Shown here in pieces: positions 17,254-26,200 of a stretch of 64,000 nt of DNA. This DNA comes from Mesorhizobium amorphae. GTDB lineage: Bacteria; Pseudomonadota; Alphaproteobacteria; Rhizobiales; Rhizobiaceae. The stretch covers positions 62,001-126,000 of the forward strand of contig NZ_JHQS01000062.1 in assembly GCF_014843845.1 (NCBI RefSeq). The letters are read 5' to 3'. The position numbers were made by a program, and so were the translations under genes. Numbering within the stretch: position 1 is the first letter of the stretch; each line of letters begins with the position of its first letter. The notes under the pieces were generated by a model. The model had not been told where the DNA came from and ran no database searches. It was given only the letters and a program-made list of their open reading frames with translations.

Positions 17254-19215
17254 TCAGGCCGAGAGGTTCAGTCTGGACCTGGCCTTGGCTTTGAGGCTGC
17301 CTCGCCGTGCGATCAGCTGATTTGTCAGCACTTTCACGTCGATGGGTTCCGACATGAAAAACCCCTGGGCGCCGTGGCATCGTTCGGCGATCAGGAAAGC
17401 CAGCTGCCCTTCCGTTTCGACGCCTTCGGCCATGACGACCAGGCCAAGCGAATTGGCCAATGCGATGATCCCCCTGACCACGTCCTGCTTCTTCCCGGAT
17501 GACTCCAGATCGTTCAGGAACGATCGATCTATCTTCAGGCGATTGAGGTCGAGGTCGGCAAGGTAGCCGAAACTCGAATATCCGGATCCGAAATCGTCGA
17601 GCGCCAGACTAACGCCGAGGTCTCGAATTTTCGACAAAGTGTCCAAGGCGACCCTGCTGTGGATGAACACGCCTTCCGTTATTTCCAGCTGCAGGCGCGA
17701 CGGCGGCAATCCGGTCCGCCGCAGCACCTCGACGAGGTGAAGGAAGAAAGCATCCTCCTGCAGGCTCTTGCCCGAAGCATTCACCGCGCAGACGAAATCG
17801 TCGGCGGAAATCGACATCCAATGCGCTGCCTGCGCGCAGGCCTTGCTCAGCACGTTCTTGTCGATTTCCAGTATCAGATCACTCCGTTCCGCTGTCGGAA
17901 TGAATGAGTCCGGCAAGCGAACCGTCCCCGAAACGCCGTCGCGCCAGCGGACCAGGGCTTCGGCACCGATCATGCGCCCGGTCGCCAATTCGAATTGCGG
18001 TTGCCAGACAAGGAAGTACTCGTCGTCATTGAGCGCTCGCTTGATCGCCGCTTCCTCGCCGAGTTGCACGTCGATCTGGCTGAGGATAGCGGGCGAGTAA
18101 GTCACGAATCCGGATCGTCCCTCCGCTTTCGCGACATAAAGGGCGCTGTCTGCGTTGCGCAGCAAGGTGGAGATATCCGACCCATGGTCCGGGAAGGACG
18201 CCATGCCGATGCTGGCACCAATGCGCACCTGATGGCCGTCCAGATCGGCAAAGCGGTTCAATTGCTCGCGAAGACGCTGCCCCAAATCCGCCGAGTGGCT
18301 ATCCCCGATCGCGATGACGGCGAACTCGTCGCCACCCAAACGGACGGCGGCCACTTCATCAGGCAGTTCGACCGCCTGCAGGGTTTCGGCAACGGCTTTC
18401 AGCAACAGATCGCCGATGTGGTGGCCGAACGTGTCGTTGACGCCCTTGAAATGGTCGAGGTCGATCAGGAACAGCCGAAGTTGCTTGCCGGCCAACCTCG
18501 CCCGCTCCAGCAGCCCGTCCCGGTTGGCGGACATCCAGGCGCGGTTCTTCAACTCCGTCGTCGCGTCTTGCCAGGCGAGAAATTCGAGTTTCCTGATCGT
18601 CTCGCGACGACCGATCAGCAACACGGCTGTTCCTATCGCGAGCGCCGACAAGACGGTCAAGGCAAAGGCGATCTGGTAGTTGAACCTGTTCAGGTTCTTC
18701 TCCGCCGAATAGAGATCGACGTTAACTTCCTCCCCATATTTGTAGTATTCATCGTTCATGCGAGCGACAATCTGGTCGAGCTCGTTTCCCACCTCCTTCA
18801 GGCTCTTTTCGTCCAGAGGCACGCCGGCCGCAATGATGGCGTCAAGTTGTTTCACCGCGTCGTTGACCCGCGGCACGATACCGGCATAGGCGGGGATTTC
18901 GCTGATGGTGTCGCCGCCGTCGATGCGCTCGAAACGGATGTAGATCAGGTCGTTCGCGGTCGACAGTTGCTCGAGGCTTTCCGGTGATTTGGGAGCCGCC
19001 TGGGCAAGCGAAATCATGTCCCGCAGATGCGTCACGTCGCGTATAGCAATGTGGAACTCACGAATTGCGAAGAAGCCGAAACGCGGCATCGCGGTCTCTA
19101 TCCTGCTTATGCTCGTGAAGAGCACCGCGATCAGCGCGGCTGAGCAGATGGCTGCCGACGCCGCCGCGGCCGCGTAGGTTGCAGGAACCCGCCAGGCTGT
19201 GCTTTTAAACCACAT
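17254..19215 (-). CDS. Membrane-bound GGDEF-EAL cyclic-di-GMP enzyme
   Basis: Predicted to make and/or break cyclic di-GMP. The 653-residue protein has an N-terminal helix (about 13-36), a periplasmic sensor region (37-181), a second helix (182-203), a GGDEF domain with intact RLGGDEF (292-298) and a C-terminal EAL domain with EALVRW (419-424), LEITEG, DDFGSGYSS, LKIDRSF and AEGVE, so both catalytic sets appear complete. The RxxD inhibitory site is not evident at its usual place. A secreted protein gene lies 22 bases upstream on the same strand. Confidence 0.92.
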   Translation of the reverse strand: MWFKSTAWRVPATYAAAAASAAICSAALIAVLFTSISRIETAMPRFGFFAIREFHIAIRDVTHLRDMISLAQAAPKSPESLEQLSTANDLIYIRFERIDGGDTISEIPAYAGIVPRVNDAVKQLDAIIAAGVPLDEKSLKEVGNELDQIVARMNDEYYKYGEEVNVDLYSAEKNLNRFNYQIAFALTVLSALAIGTAVLLIGRRETIRKLEFLAWQDATTELKNRAWMSANRDGLLERARLAGKQLRLFLIDLDHFKGVNDTFGHHIGDLLLKAVAETLQAVELPDEVAAVRLGGDEFAVIAIGDSHSADLGQRLREQLNRFADLDGHQVRIGASIGMASFPDHGSDISTLLRNADSALYVAKAEGRSGFVTYSPAILSQIDVQLGEEAAIKRALNDDEYFLVWQPQFELATGRMIGAEALVRWRDGVSGTVRLPDSFIPTAERSDLILEIDKNVLSKACAQAAHWMSISADDFVCAVNASGKSLQEDAFFLHLVEVLRRTGLPPSRLQLEITEGVFIHSRVALDTLSKIRDLGVSLALDDFGSGYSSFGYLADLDLNRLKIDRSFLNDLESSGKKQDVVRGIIALANSLGLVVMAEGVETEGQLAFLIAERCHGAQGFFMSEPIDVKVLTNQLIARRGSLKAKARSRLNLSA

Positions 19216-19236
19216 GGCTGGACGTCACGCTGGGGT

Positions 19237-19764
19237 TCAATTGGGTGGCGCGATCGTCTTTATCAACCAGATCCATCGCGGTTTGCGAACCGGCGTATCA
19301 AAGGCCGGATGGTCTTCGAGAGGGTAGATCAGCCGCGTGGGACCTTGCGTACGCCTTGTCAGCAGCTGGCCGTCCTGGCGCGTGGCAAGAAGAAGCGGAC
19401 CTTCCGTCCAGTCTTCCTTTGGGATTGTCTGCACATAGTCGTCCTGCGCGCGCAGCACGACGGATCCCTCGCCGTCCAATCCAATCAGCTTGAGCACATC
19501 CCGGAACAGAACACCCTGAAACTTCAGTTGCCCCTTTTCAAAGGGACTTGGGGTGGAAACGCTGTAAAGGCCGAGCTTTTCAAGCTGCCGCAATGTGACC
19601 GGGATCGATTCCCCGTTCTTCTCAACTTTGAAGGCGACGGTGTCGGGCGGCTCCGGATATTTGGCTGGCTCCAGGGCGAATGCCGGCAACACGCCGATTG
19701 CGGAAACAACCAGCAGGATCAGGCTGCGGCGAAAGGCGAATAATCTCCCTTTGAGCATCGACAC
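19237..19764 (-). CDS. Periplasmic protein, molybdopterin-binding oxidoreductase-like
   Basis: A 175-residue protein with an N-terminal signal peptide (about 30 residues, ending FALEP). The mature part, with VTLRQLEKLGLYSVST, LKFQGVLFRDVLKLIG and RLIYPLEDHPAFDT, resembles the small proteins related to the sulfite-oxidase molybdopterin fold that often sit beside diguanylate cyclase genes. The molybdopterin-ligating Cys is not seen, so catalysis is unlikely and a sensory role is inferred. GTG 19764 has an AAGGA site seven bases upstream; ATG 19758 is the alternative. It precedes the GGDEF-EAL gene by 21 bases and is probably cotranscribed. Confidence 0.65.
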   Translation of the reverse strand: MSMLKGRLFAFRRSLILLVVSAIGVLPAFALEPAKYPEPPDTVAFKVEKNGESIPVTLRQLEKLGLYSVSTPSPFEKGQLKFQGVLFRDVLKLIGLDGEGSVVLRAQDDYVQTIPKEDWTEGPLLLATRQDGQLLTRRTQGPTRLIYPLEDHPAFDTPVRKPRWIWLIKTIAPPN

Positions 19765-20134
19765 AACGCAGTCCTTTCCATTTTATGGTCAGCACCAACT
19801 CTTGCCGGCTCGCCGATACTGTCGGCGGAACAGCTATCTTTCCATCGAATGATTGTTTTTCAGTTAGCTTTTGGTTTCACGCGCTTGACTTGCGGCTGCA
19901 AGGCAGCGCTTGCAGCGTAAGCAGCCGCTTCGCAGGGGTTCTTTGCCGCCCGGCTTTCGACCCGGCACCGGCCGCCCCGACAAGCAAACCGTCAAGCAGG
20001 CGAATATATTAGCGATCAACGATATATTAACGGCTGTCATGCAGCCTTTCGGCATTGGGGGCAGGAACCAACCTCCGATCGACGTTCCAGCGCCCCTCTG
20101 GGCCGGGACGTTCGACCGATGCGGAGCAAAACGC
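19765..20134. other. Intergenic region, nothing recognised
   Basis: About 370 bases between the divergent periplasmic-protein gene and the small hypothetical gene. It must hold promoters for both directions. It has an AT-rich stretch around 20005-20035. No repeat, RNA gene or operator was recognised. Confidence 0.4.
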
Positions 20135-20440
20135 ATGAGTGTCGAAACAGCACTGGCACAGCTGCTGCGGATGATCCACTGCCGCGCCCTGACTTTGGCG
20201 GCGTTGCCGGACGATGAAAGAGATATGCACTACGATCTCATCCGCCTGTCATGTTGCGGAGCCGCCGAACAGATTGGGCAAAGTCCCGACAAGGCTGCCG
20301 TCACTGCAAACAGTGTGGTTGAATTTACGCGCGCAATGGTCGGGGTCATTGAGGCAGGGCGCGGGCCAGACGCAGGGCGAACCGCCAATTGGCCGCTGGG
20401 CGACAGTTCGACAGTTTGGCAGCCTGGGCGATCGCAGTAG
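20135..20440 (+). CDS. Hypothetical protein
   Basis: A 101-residue reading frame starting at ATG 20135, with GGAG eight bases upstream. The first 75 residues look like a folded helical protein (LAQLLRMIHCRALTLAALPD, then SPDKAAVTANSVVEFTRAMVG); the C-terminal 25 are low-complexity. No family is recognised. The frame is open further upstream but without a good start. Convergent with nasA. Confidence 0.45.
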   Translation: MSVETALAQLLRMIHCRALTLAALPDDERDMHYDLIRLSCCGAAEQIGQSPDKAAVTANSVVEFTRAMVGVIEAGRGPDAGRTANWPLGDSSTVWQPGRSQ

Positions 20441-20528
20441 GCCTAATCGCCGGTCGCCTCGCCCATGCCTGCCAGCCTTCAAAAGGGCGACGCGTCACCA
20501 AGGTCCAGAGGCCTGCGCTGCGCCCTTT

Positions 20529-23390
20529 TCACTCCGCCGCCTGTACCCGCCTCGCCTCGATTATCGCGCGGATCTCGGCGCGGCAGGAGCCGCAATTGGT
20601 GCCGGCCTTCAGCGTCTCACCGATGGAAGCCACGGTCGTGCAGCCGGCAGCCACCGCCGCCGCGATCTGGTTGGCGCCGACGCTGAAGCAGGAGCAGACC
20701 GTGGCGCCGGCATCCGGCCGCTCGGCGCCGGCGCGGCCGGCGACGATGCGGAAGCGCTCGCGCTGGCCGGCATGGGTTTCTTCGAGCTGTTCGGCCGCCC
20801 AGCCACGCGACACCGCGACCGGGCCGGGGGCGACGAACAGCGCGCCTGCGAGGCGCTCGCCGTCGAAGGCGGCGATGCGATGCTGGCCGGCGTCGCGGTC
20901 GTGATAGGCAAGCATGTCGGGTGACGCGCCGAACAGCGCAGCGGCAAAGCCCGCCCAGTCGATGTCGTCGTCGGCGAAAGCGAGTTCGACCCGCCAGCCG
21001 CCCCGGCATTTGGCCACGGCCCAATAGGTCGCGGCAACCGGCGCCGGGCGTTGTCGCATAACCGCAAAGCCGAAGGCTTTGGCCGCGAACTTCTCGATGC
21101 GCACCGCGACATGTTTCAAAGCCGGCTGGCCGGAAACGGGATCGGTGAGCGACGCCGTCAGCGCGTCGAGCCGGCCCTTGGCGGCAAACTGGTCGGTCCA
21201 ATGCATCGGCGCAAACAGGCTGCCCTGGCGTTGGCGCGATGTCACCAAGGCTCGCACGAGCACCTCGCCACGCGGGCTGGAGATACGCACGATGTCGGCA
21301 TCGCCGATGCCGAAGTGCTGCGCATCCGCCGGGTGGATTTCGACGAAGGGTTCGGCGATGTGCTGGGACAGGCGCGGGCTTTTGCCGGTGCGCGTCATGG
21401 TGTGCCAGTGGTCGCGGACACGGCCGGTGTTGAGGATCAGCGGGAATTTTTCGTCCGTGCGGGTTTCCGCGACGGGGCGGACGGCGATGAAGTGCGCCCT
21501 GCGATCTGGGGTGTAGAAATTGCCGTTAGCGAAGAAGCGGGTGGAAGGACTACGCGCTGCCTGACCATCCTTCTCGGGTTGACGTCCAGCTTGAACGCCC
21601 CCCTCTGGCCTGCCGGCCATCTCCCCCTCAAGGGGGGAGATTGGCAGTTTCGCCGACGGCGCTCGCTCTGAAACGTTGGTAATTGGCGAAGGCGGTTGCG
21701 ACCGCTGATCTCCCCCCTTGAGGGGGAGATGGCCGGCAGGCCAGAGGGGGGTGGCTTGGCTCGGCGCTGGCCATTGGAATGGAACGAGATCTTCGTAGGT
21801 GTCCGCATCGATCCCGGCATACGCACCAATATCAAAATCCCGCGCCCCATCATTCTCATACGCCGATAGCGCCGCGTGCTCCGCAAAAATCTCCGCCGGC
21901 GTTGCATGGGCAAACCCCTCGCCAAACCCCATCAGCCTCGCCACCTCGGCGACGATCCACCAGTCCGGCCGCGCCTCACCGGGCGCGGGCAAAAAGGCCC
22001 GCTGGCGCGAGATGCGGCGCTCGGAATTGGTGACGGTGCCGTCCTTCTCGCCCCAGGCTGTTGCGGGCAGCCGGACATGGGCATGGCGGACCGTATCGGT
22101 GCTTGCCAGCACGTCCGAGACGACGACGAAGGGGCAGGCCTTGATCGCCGCCTCGACGGCATCGGCATCCGGCATCGAATCGACCGGGTTGGTGGCCATG
22201 ATCCACAGCGCCTTGATGCGCCCATCGCCCACCGCCTTGAACATGTCGACCGCTTTCAGACCGGGCTTGTCGGCGATGTCGGGCGCGTTCCAGAAGCGGC
22301 GCACGCGCGCTCGATGCGCGGGGTTTTCGATCTCCATATGGGCAGCGAGCATGTTGGCCATGCCGCCGACCTCGCGGCCGCCCATGGCGTTGGGCTGGCC
22401 GGTGACCGAAAACGGCCCTGCCCCGGGCTTGCCGATGCGCCCTGTGGCGAGATGGCAGTTGATGATGGCGTTAACCTTGTCGGTGCCCGAGGACGACTGG
22501 TTCACCCCCTGGCTGTAGACGGTGACGGTTTTTTTCGTCCGGGCAAACAGGCTGTAGAAGCGGCCAAGCTCGTCCTCGCTGAGGCCCGTGGCTTCTGCGA
22601 CGCCGGCAAGGTCGAGGTTCGAGGCGGCGAAAAGGGCCTTGCCGAAGCCGGTCGTGTGCTCGGTGATATAGGCGCGGTCCAGCGCATTGTGCTGGCCAAG
22701 ATAGGCGAGCAGCCCGGTGAACAGGGCCACGTCGCCGTCCGGCGCGATCGCCAGATGCATGTCGGCGATGTCGGCGGTCATGGTGCGGCGCGGATCGATC
22801 AGCACGATCTTCATCTCCGGCCGCTTTTCGCGCGCCGCCGCGATGCGCTGGTAGAGTACCGGATGGCACCAGGCGAGGTTGGAGCCGACCAGCACGATGA
22901 GGTCGGCAAGCTCGAGATCCTCGTAGGTTCCCGGCACCGTGTCGGAACCGAAGGCGCGGCGGTGGCCGGCGACCGAAGAGGCCATGCAGAGCCGCGAATT
23001 GGTGTCGATATTGGCCGAGCCGACAAACCCCTTCATCAGCTTGTTGGCAACGTAATAGTCCTCGGTCAGCAACTGCCCGGAGACATAGAAGGCGACCGAA
23101 TCCGGGCCATGCTCGGCGATGGTCTGCGAAAAAGTCAAAGCGACGCGCTCGAGCGCCTCGTCCCAGCCGACGCGGCGGCCGTCGATCTCCGGATGGAGCA
23201 GCCTGCCGTCGAGGTCGATGGTCTCGGCAAGGGCGGAGCCCTTCGAGCAGAGCCGGCCGAAATTCGCCGGATGGTCAGGATCGCCGCGGACCGACACTTG
23301 CCCGTCCGCGGCGACCTTCGCCAGCACGCCGCAACCCACCCCGCAATAGGGGCAGGTGGTCCTCACCTCGCGCACTGCGTCGATCTCCAT
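20529..23390 (-). CDS. nasA: Assimilatory nitrate reductase catalytic subunit
   Basis: Reduces nitrate to nitrite in the cytoplasm with a Mo-bis-MGD cofactor. From ATG 23390 (953 residues) the N-terminus has the [4Fe-4S] site C13-x2-C16-x3-C20-x27-C48, followed by the molybdopterin domains and a C-terminal BFD-like [2Fe-2S] domain (TVCSCFSV ... NCGSC). It is about 50-60 residues longer than usual because a palindromic repeat (21597-21752) is translated in frame at about residues 547-598. The ATG lies four bases after the nirD stop. Last gene of the narK-nirB-nirD-nasA operon. Confidence 0.95.
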   Translation of the reverse strand: MEIDAVREVRTTCPYCGVGCGVLAKVAADGQVSVRGDPDHPANFGRLCSKGSALAETIDLDGRLLHPEIDGRRVGWDEALERVALTFSQTIAEHGPDSVAFYVSGQLLTEDYYVANKLMKGFVGSANIDTNSRLCMASSVAGHRRAFGSDTVPGTYEDLELADLIVLVGSNLAWCHPVLYQRIAAAREKRPEMKIVLIDPRRTMTADIADMHLAIAPDGDVALFTGLLAYLGQHNALDRAYITEHTTGFGKALFAASNLDLAGVAEATGLSEDELGRFYSLFARTKKTVTVYSQGVNQSSSGTDKVNAIINCHLATGRIGKPGAGPFSVTGQPNAMGGREVGGMANMLAAHMEIENPAHRARVRRFWNAPDIADKPGLKAVDMFKAVGDGRIKALWIMATNPVDSMPDADAVEAAIKACPFVVVSDVLASTDTVRHAHVRLPATAWGEKDGTVTNSERRISRQRAFLPAPGEARPDWWIVAEVARLMGFGEGFAHATPAEIFAEHAALSAYENDGARDFDIGAYAGIDADTYEDLVPFQWPAPSQATPLWPAGHLPLKGGDQRSQPPSPITNVSERAPSAKLPISPLEGEMAGRPEGGVQAGRQPEKDGQAARSPSTRFFANGNFYTPDRRAHFIAVRPVAETRTDEKFPLILNTGRVRDHWHTMTRTGKSPRLSQHIAEPFVEIHPADAQHFGIGDADIVRISSPRGEVLVRALVTSRQRQGSLFAPMHWTDQFAAKGRLDALTASLTDPVSGQPALKHVAVRIEKFAAKAFGFAVMRQRPAPVAATYWAVAKCRGGWRVELAFADDDIDWAGFAAALFGASPDMLAYHDRDAGQHRIAAFDGERLAGALFVAPGPVAVSRGWAAEQLEETHAGQRERFRIVAGRAGAERPDAGATVCSCFSVGANQIAAAVAAGCTTVASIGETLKAGTNCGSCRAEIRAIIEARRVQAAE
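21597..21752. repeat. Palindromic repeat element inserted in frame in nasA
   Basis: Inverted arms beginning GCCCCCCTCTGGCCTGCCGG at 21597 and its near-complement ending at about 21752. Each arm has an inner small hairpin (CTCCCCCT/AGGGGGGAG type). The centre contains TTCGCCGACGGCGC, also found in the intergenic copy at 39411-39582. The element is 156 bases, 52 codons, and has no stop in the nasA frame. Flanking nasA residues (PFQWPAP before, STRFFANGNFYTPDRRAHF after) match the continuous family sequence, so the element is an insertion. Confidence 0.85.
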
Positions 23391-23394
23391 GATT

Positions 23395-23727
23395 TCAGGC
23401 CGCGCGGCTGGCCAGCGCTTCCAGCGCGATGAACAGACGCTCGCCATCGATGCGCACCGGGATGGTGCGCACAACGCCCTCATCGGCGCCGAGCGCCTTG
23501 CCCGTTTCCAGCGAGATCACCCAATTGTGCAGCGGACAGGTCACCGCCGCGCCGTGGACGATGCCCTGGCTGAGCGGCCCGCCCTTGTGCGGGCAATGGT
23601 CGTCAATGGCGTAGACCTGATCGTCCGCGGTGCGGAAAACGGCAATTTTGCCCTCGGGCGTAGCAACGCAGCGCGCACCGCGCCGGGGGATGTCGGAGAG
23701 CGTGCCGATAGCGATCCAGTTCATCAT
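23395..23727 (-). CDS. nirD: Nitrite reductase small subunit
   Basis: Small subunit of the NADH-dependent assimilatory nitrite reductase. The 110-residue protein has a Rieske-type fold with C-P-H (DDHCPHKGGPLS) and C-P-L-H (VTCPLHNWV), so both Cys-x-His pairs of a [2Fe-2S] Rieske centre are present, unlike the enterobacterial NirD that lacks them. The start is ATG 23727 (or 23724), just after the nirB stop at 23730. Confidence 0.93.
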   Translation of the reverse strand: MMNWIAIGTLSDIPRRGARCVATPEGKIAVFRTADDQVYAIDDHCPHKGGPLSQGIVHGAAVTCPLHNWVISLETGKALGADEGVVRTIPVRIDGERLFIALEALASRAA

Positions 23728-23729
23728 GC

Positions 23730-26180
23730 TCACTCCGCTGCCTCGGCGAACCCGACCGATGCCATCGGCCGGAATTCGTGCTTGTCCTTGCCGGAGACGC
23801 GCTCGGACCATGGATCGACCTGGGCGAATTTCTGCGAGAATACGAAGCGCTCGTAATAGGCCTTGCGCTTCTCGCCATCGTCCATGATCTGGCGCTTGAT
23901 CTCGGGGATGCCGATGCGCTTGGCCCATTTGTAGATGCGCTCGAGATAGCGGCCCTGCTCGCGGTACATCTGCGTCAGCGCCACGATATGCTCCAGCGCT
24001 TCGTCCTCTGTCCTGACCAGGCCGAGCACTTCGGTGCCCTTGATGTCGAGGCCGGCGGCTCCGGCGAAATGGATCTCGTAGCCGCTATCGACGCAGATGA
24101 CGCCGACATCCTTGCAGGTCGCCTCGGCGCAGTTTCGCGGGCAACCCGACACCGCCATCTTGACCTTGGCCGGTGTCCACGAGCCCCACATGAACTTCTC
24201 GATGCGGATGCCGAGACCCGTCGAATCCTGCGTGCCGAAGCGGCACCAGTCGGAACCGACGCAGGTCTTCACCGTGCGCAGGCCCTTGGCGTAGGCATGG
24301 CCGGAAACGAAGCCGGCCTGGCCGAGATCGGCCCACACCGCAGGCAGGTCTTCCTTGCGGATACCCAGCATGTCGATGCGCTGGCCGCCGGTGACCTTGA
24401 CCATCGGGATCTCGAACTTGTCGACGACATCGGCGATGGCGCGCAACTCGGATGCGCTGGTCACGCCGCCCCACATGCGCGGCACCACCGAATAGGTGCC
24501 GTCCTTCTGGATGTTGGCGTGGACGCGCTCGTTGATGAAGCGCGACTGGTAGTCGTCGGCGTAGTCGTTCGGCCAGTCGCAGACGAGGTAGTAGTTCAGC
24601 GCCGGCCGGCATTTGGCGCAGCCGCAGGAGGTCTTCCATTCCAGCTCCTGCATGACGGCGGGAATGGTCTTCAGGCTCTTGGCCTTGATCAGTCGGCGGA
24701 CCTCGTCATGGCCGAGCGTGGTGCAGCCGCACATCGGCTGCACGGCGGCCGGGTTGTAGTTGTCGCCGATGGTCAGCACCATCAGCTTCTCGACCAAGCC
24801 GGTGCAGGAGCCGCAGGAGGCGGACGCCTTGGTGTGCGCGCGCACATCGTCGAGTGAGGTCAGGCCCTTGGCCGTGATCGCGCCAGTAATCTTTCCCTTG
24901 CAAACGCCGTTGCAGCCGCAGATTTCCGCATCATCCGGCAAGGCTGCAACGGCCGCCATAGGGTCCAGCGGGGCACCCCCCTGGTAGGACTGGCCGAAAA
25001 TGAGCGTGTCGCGCATCTCCGATATGTCAGTCTGCTTCTTCTTCAAATCATTGAACCAGGCGCCGTCGGCCGTCTCGCCATAGAGCACGGTGCCGATGAT
25101 GCGGTCGTCCTTCAGCACCAGGCGCTTGTAGACACCGGCCGCAGCGTCGCGCAGCACGATCTCCTGGCGGTCCTCGCCCTCGGCGAAGTCTCCCAGCGAG
25201 AACAGTTCGATGCCGGTGACCTTGAGCTTCGTCGGCGTGTCCGAATGGACGAAGGCCGCAGCCTCGTCGCCGGCAAGCTGGCTGGCCGCGACACGCGCCA
25301 TCTCGTAGAGCGGTGCCACCAGCCCGTAGACCATGCCGTTGACCTCGGCGCATTCGCCGAGCGCGAAGATGTCGGGGTCGTTGCTGCGCATGCCGGCATC
25401 GACGACGATGCCGCGGTTGACGGCGATGCCAGCCTCCTTGGCCAGCGCCGCGTTCGGCCGGATGCCGACCGCCATCACCACCAACGTCGCCGGGATTACG
25501 GTGCCATCGGCAAGTTCCACCTGCTCGACCTTGCCGTTGCCGGTGATCGCCTGGGTATTGGCCTTGGTGATGACCTTGATGCCGCGCTCTTCCACGGCGC
25601 GCTGCAGGAGGTAGCCAGCGGCCGGATCGAGCTGGCGCTCCATCAGCGTCGGCATGACATGCAGCACGGTGACGTCCATGCCTTGCGCGTTGAGACCGGC
25701 CGCGGCTTCGAGCCCGAGCAGGCCGCCGCCAATGACCACGGCCTTGGCCCGCGACTGGGCGGCAAGCATCATCGCGCGGACGTCGTCCAGGTCGCGATAG
25801 GTCAGCACGCCCGGCAGATTGTGGCCCGGCACCGGGATGATGAACGGCACCGAGCCGGTGGCGATGACCAGCTTGTCGTAGGGCTCGGTCACGCCGTGAT
25901 CAGAGGTGACGGTCTTGGCCTGCCGGTCGATGGCGACGATCTTGTGGCCCTTGTAGAGGGTGATGCCGTGCTTGATGTACCAGCCATCGCCATGGATGAT
26001 GATCTCCTCATAATCCTTTTCGCCCGACAGAACCGGCGACAGCATGATGCGGTCGTAGTTCACGCGCGGCTCGGCGTTGAAGATGGTGACCTGGTAGCGG
26101 TCTGGCGCCTTTTCCAGCAGATGCTCCAGCATGCGCCCGGGGGCCATGCCGTTGCCGATGATGACGAGTTTTTCGGTCAT
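23730..26180 (-). CDS. nirB: NAD(P)H-dependent nitrite reductase large subunit
   Basis: Six-electron reduction of nitrite to ammonium. From ATG 26180 (816 residues) the order is an FAD/NADH oxidoreductase domain (VIIGNGMAPGR at the N-terminus, VVIGGGLLGLEAA near 145-157), two BFD-like [2Fe-2S] motifs (ICGCNGVCKG ... SCGSC; MCGC ... SCGCAKC) and the sulfite/nitrite reductase domain with siroheme-[4Fe-4S] ligands (TCVGSDWCRFG ... SGCPRNCAEATC). Length matches NirB. A few in-frame codons upstream were excluded. It lies 20 bases after the narK stop. Confidence 0.96.
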   Translation of the reverse strand: MTEKLVIIGNGMAPGRMLEHLLEKAPDRYQVTIFNAEPRVNYDRIMLSPVLSGEKDYEEIIIHGDGWYIKHGITLYKGHKIVAIDRQAKTVTSDHGVTEPYDKLVIATGSVPFIIPVPGHNLPGVLTYRDLDDVRAMMLAAQSRAKAVVIGGGLLGLEAAAGLNAQGMDVTVLHVMPTLMERQLDPAAGYLLQRAVEERGIKVITKANTQAITGNGKVEQVELADGTVIPATLVVMAVGIRPNAALAKEAGIAVNRGIVVDAGMRSNDPDIFALGECAEVNGMVYGLVAPLYEMARVAASQLAGDEAAAFVHSDTPTKLKVTGIELFSLGDFAEGEDRQEIVLRDAAAGVYKRLVLKDDRIIGTVLYGETADGAWFNDLKKKQTDISEMRDTLIFGQSYQGGAPLDPMAAVAALPDDAEICGCNGVCKGKITGAITAKGLTSLDDVRAHTKASASCGSCTGLVEKLMVLTIGDNYNPAAVQPMCGCTTLGHDEVRRLIKAKSLKTIPAVMQELEWKTSCGCAKCRPALNYYLVCDWPNDYADDYQSRFINERVHANIQKDGTYSVVPRMWGGVTSASELRAIADVVDKFEIPMVKVTGGQRIDMLGIRKEDLPAVWADLGQAGFVSGHAYAKGLRTVKTCVGSDWCRFGTQDSTGLGIRIEKFMWGSWTPAKVKMAVSGCPRNCAEATCKDVGVICVDSGYEIHFAGAAGLDIKGTEVLGLVRTEDEALEHIVALTQMYREQGRYLERIYKWAKRIGIPEIKRQIMDDGEKRKAYYERFVFSQKFAQVDPWSERVSGKDKHEFRPMASVGFAEAAE

Positions 26181-26200
26181 ATTCCTGATCCGCTCCAGTC

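Noticed and set aside
21597..21752. Repeats considered as a CRISPR array
   Set aside because: They are long inverted repeats in single copies, not regularly spaced direct repeats with unique spacers.
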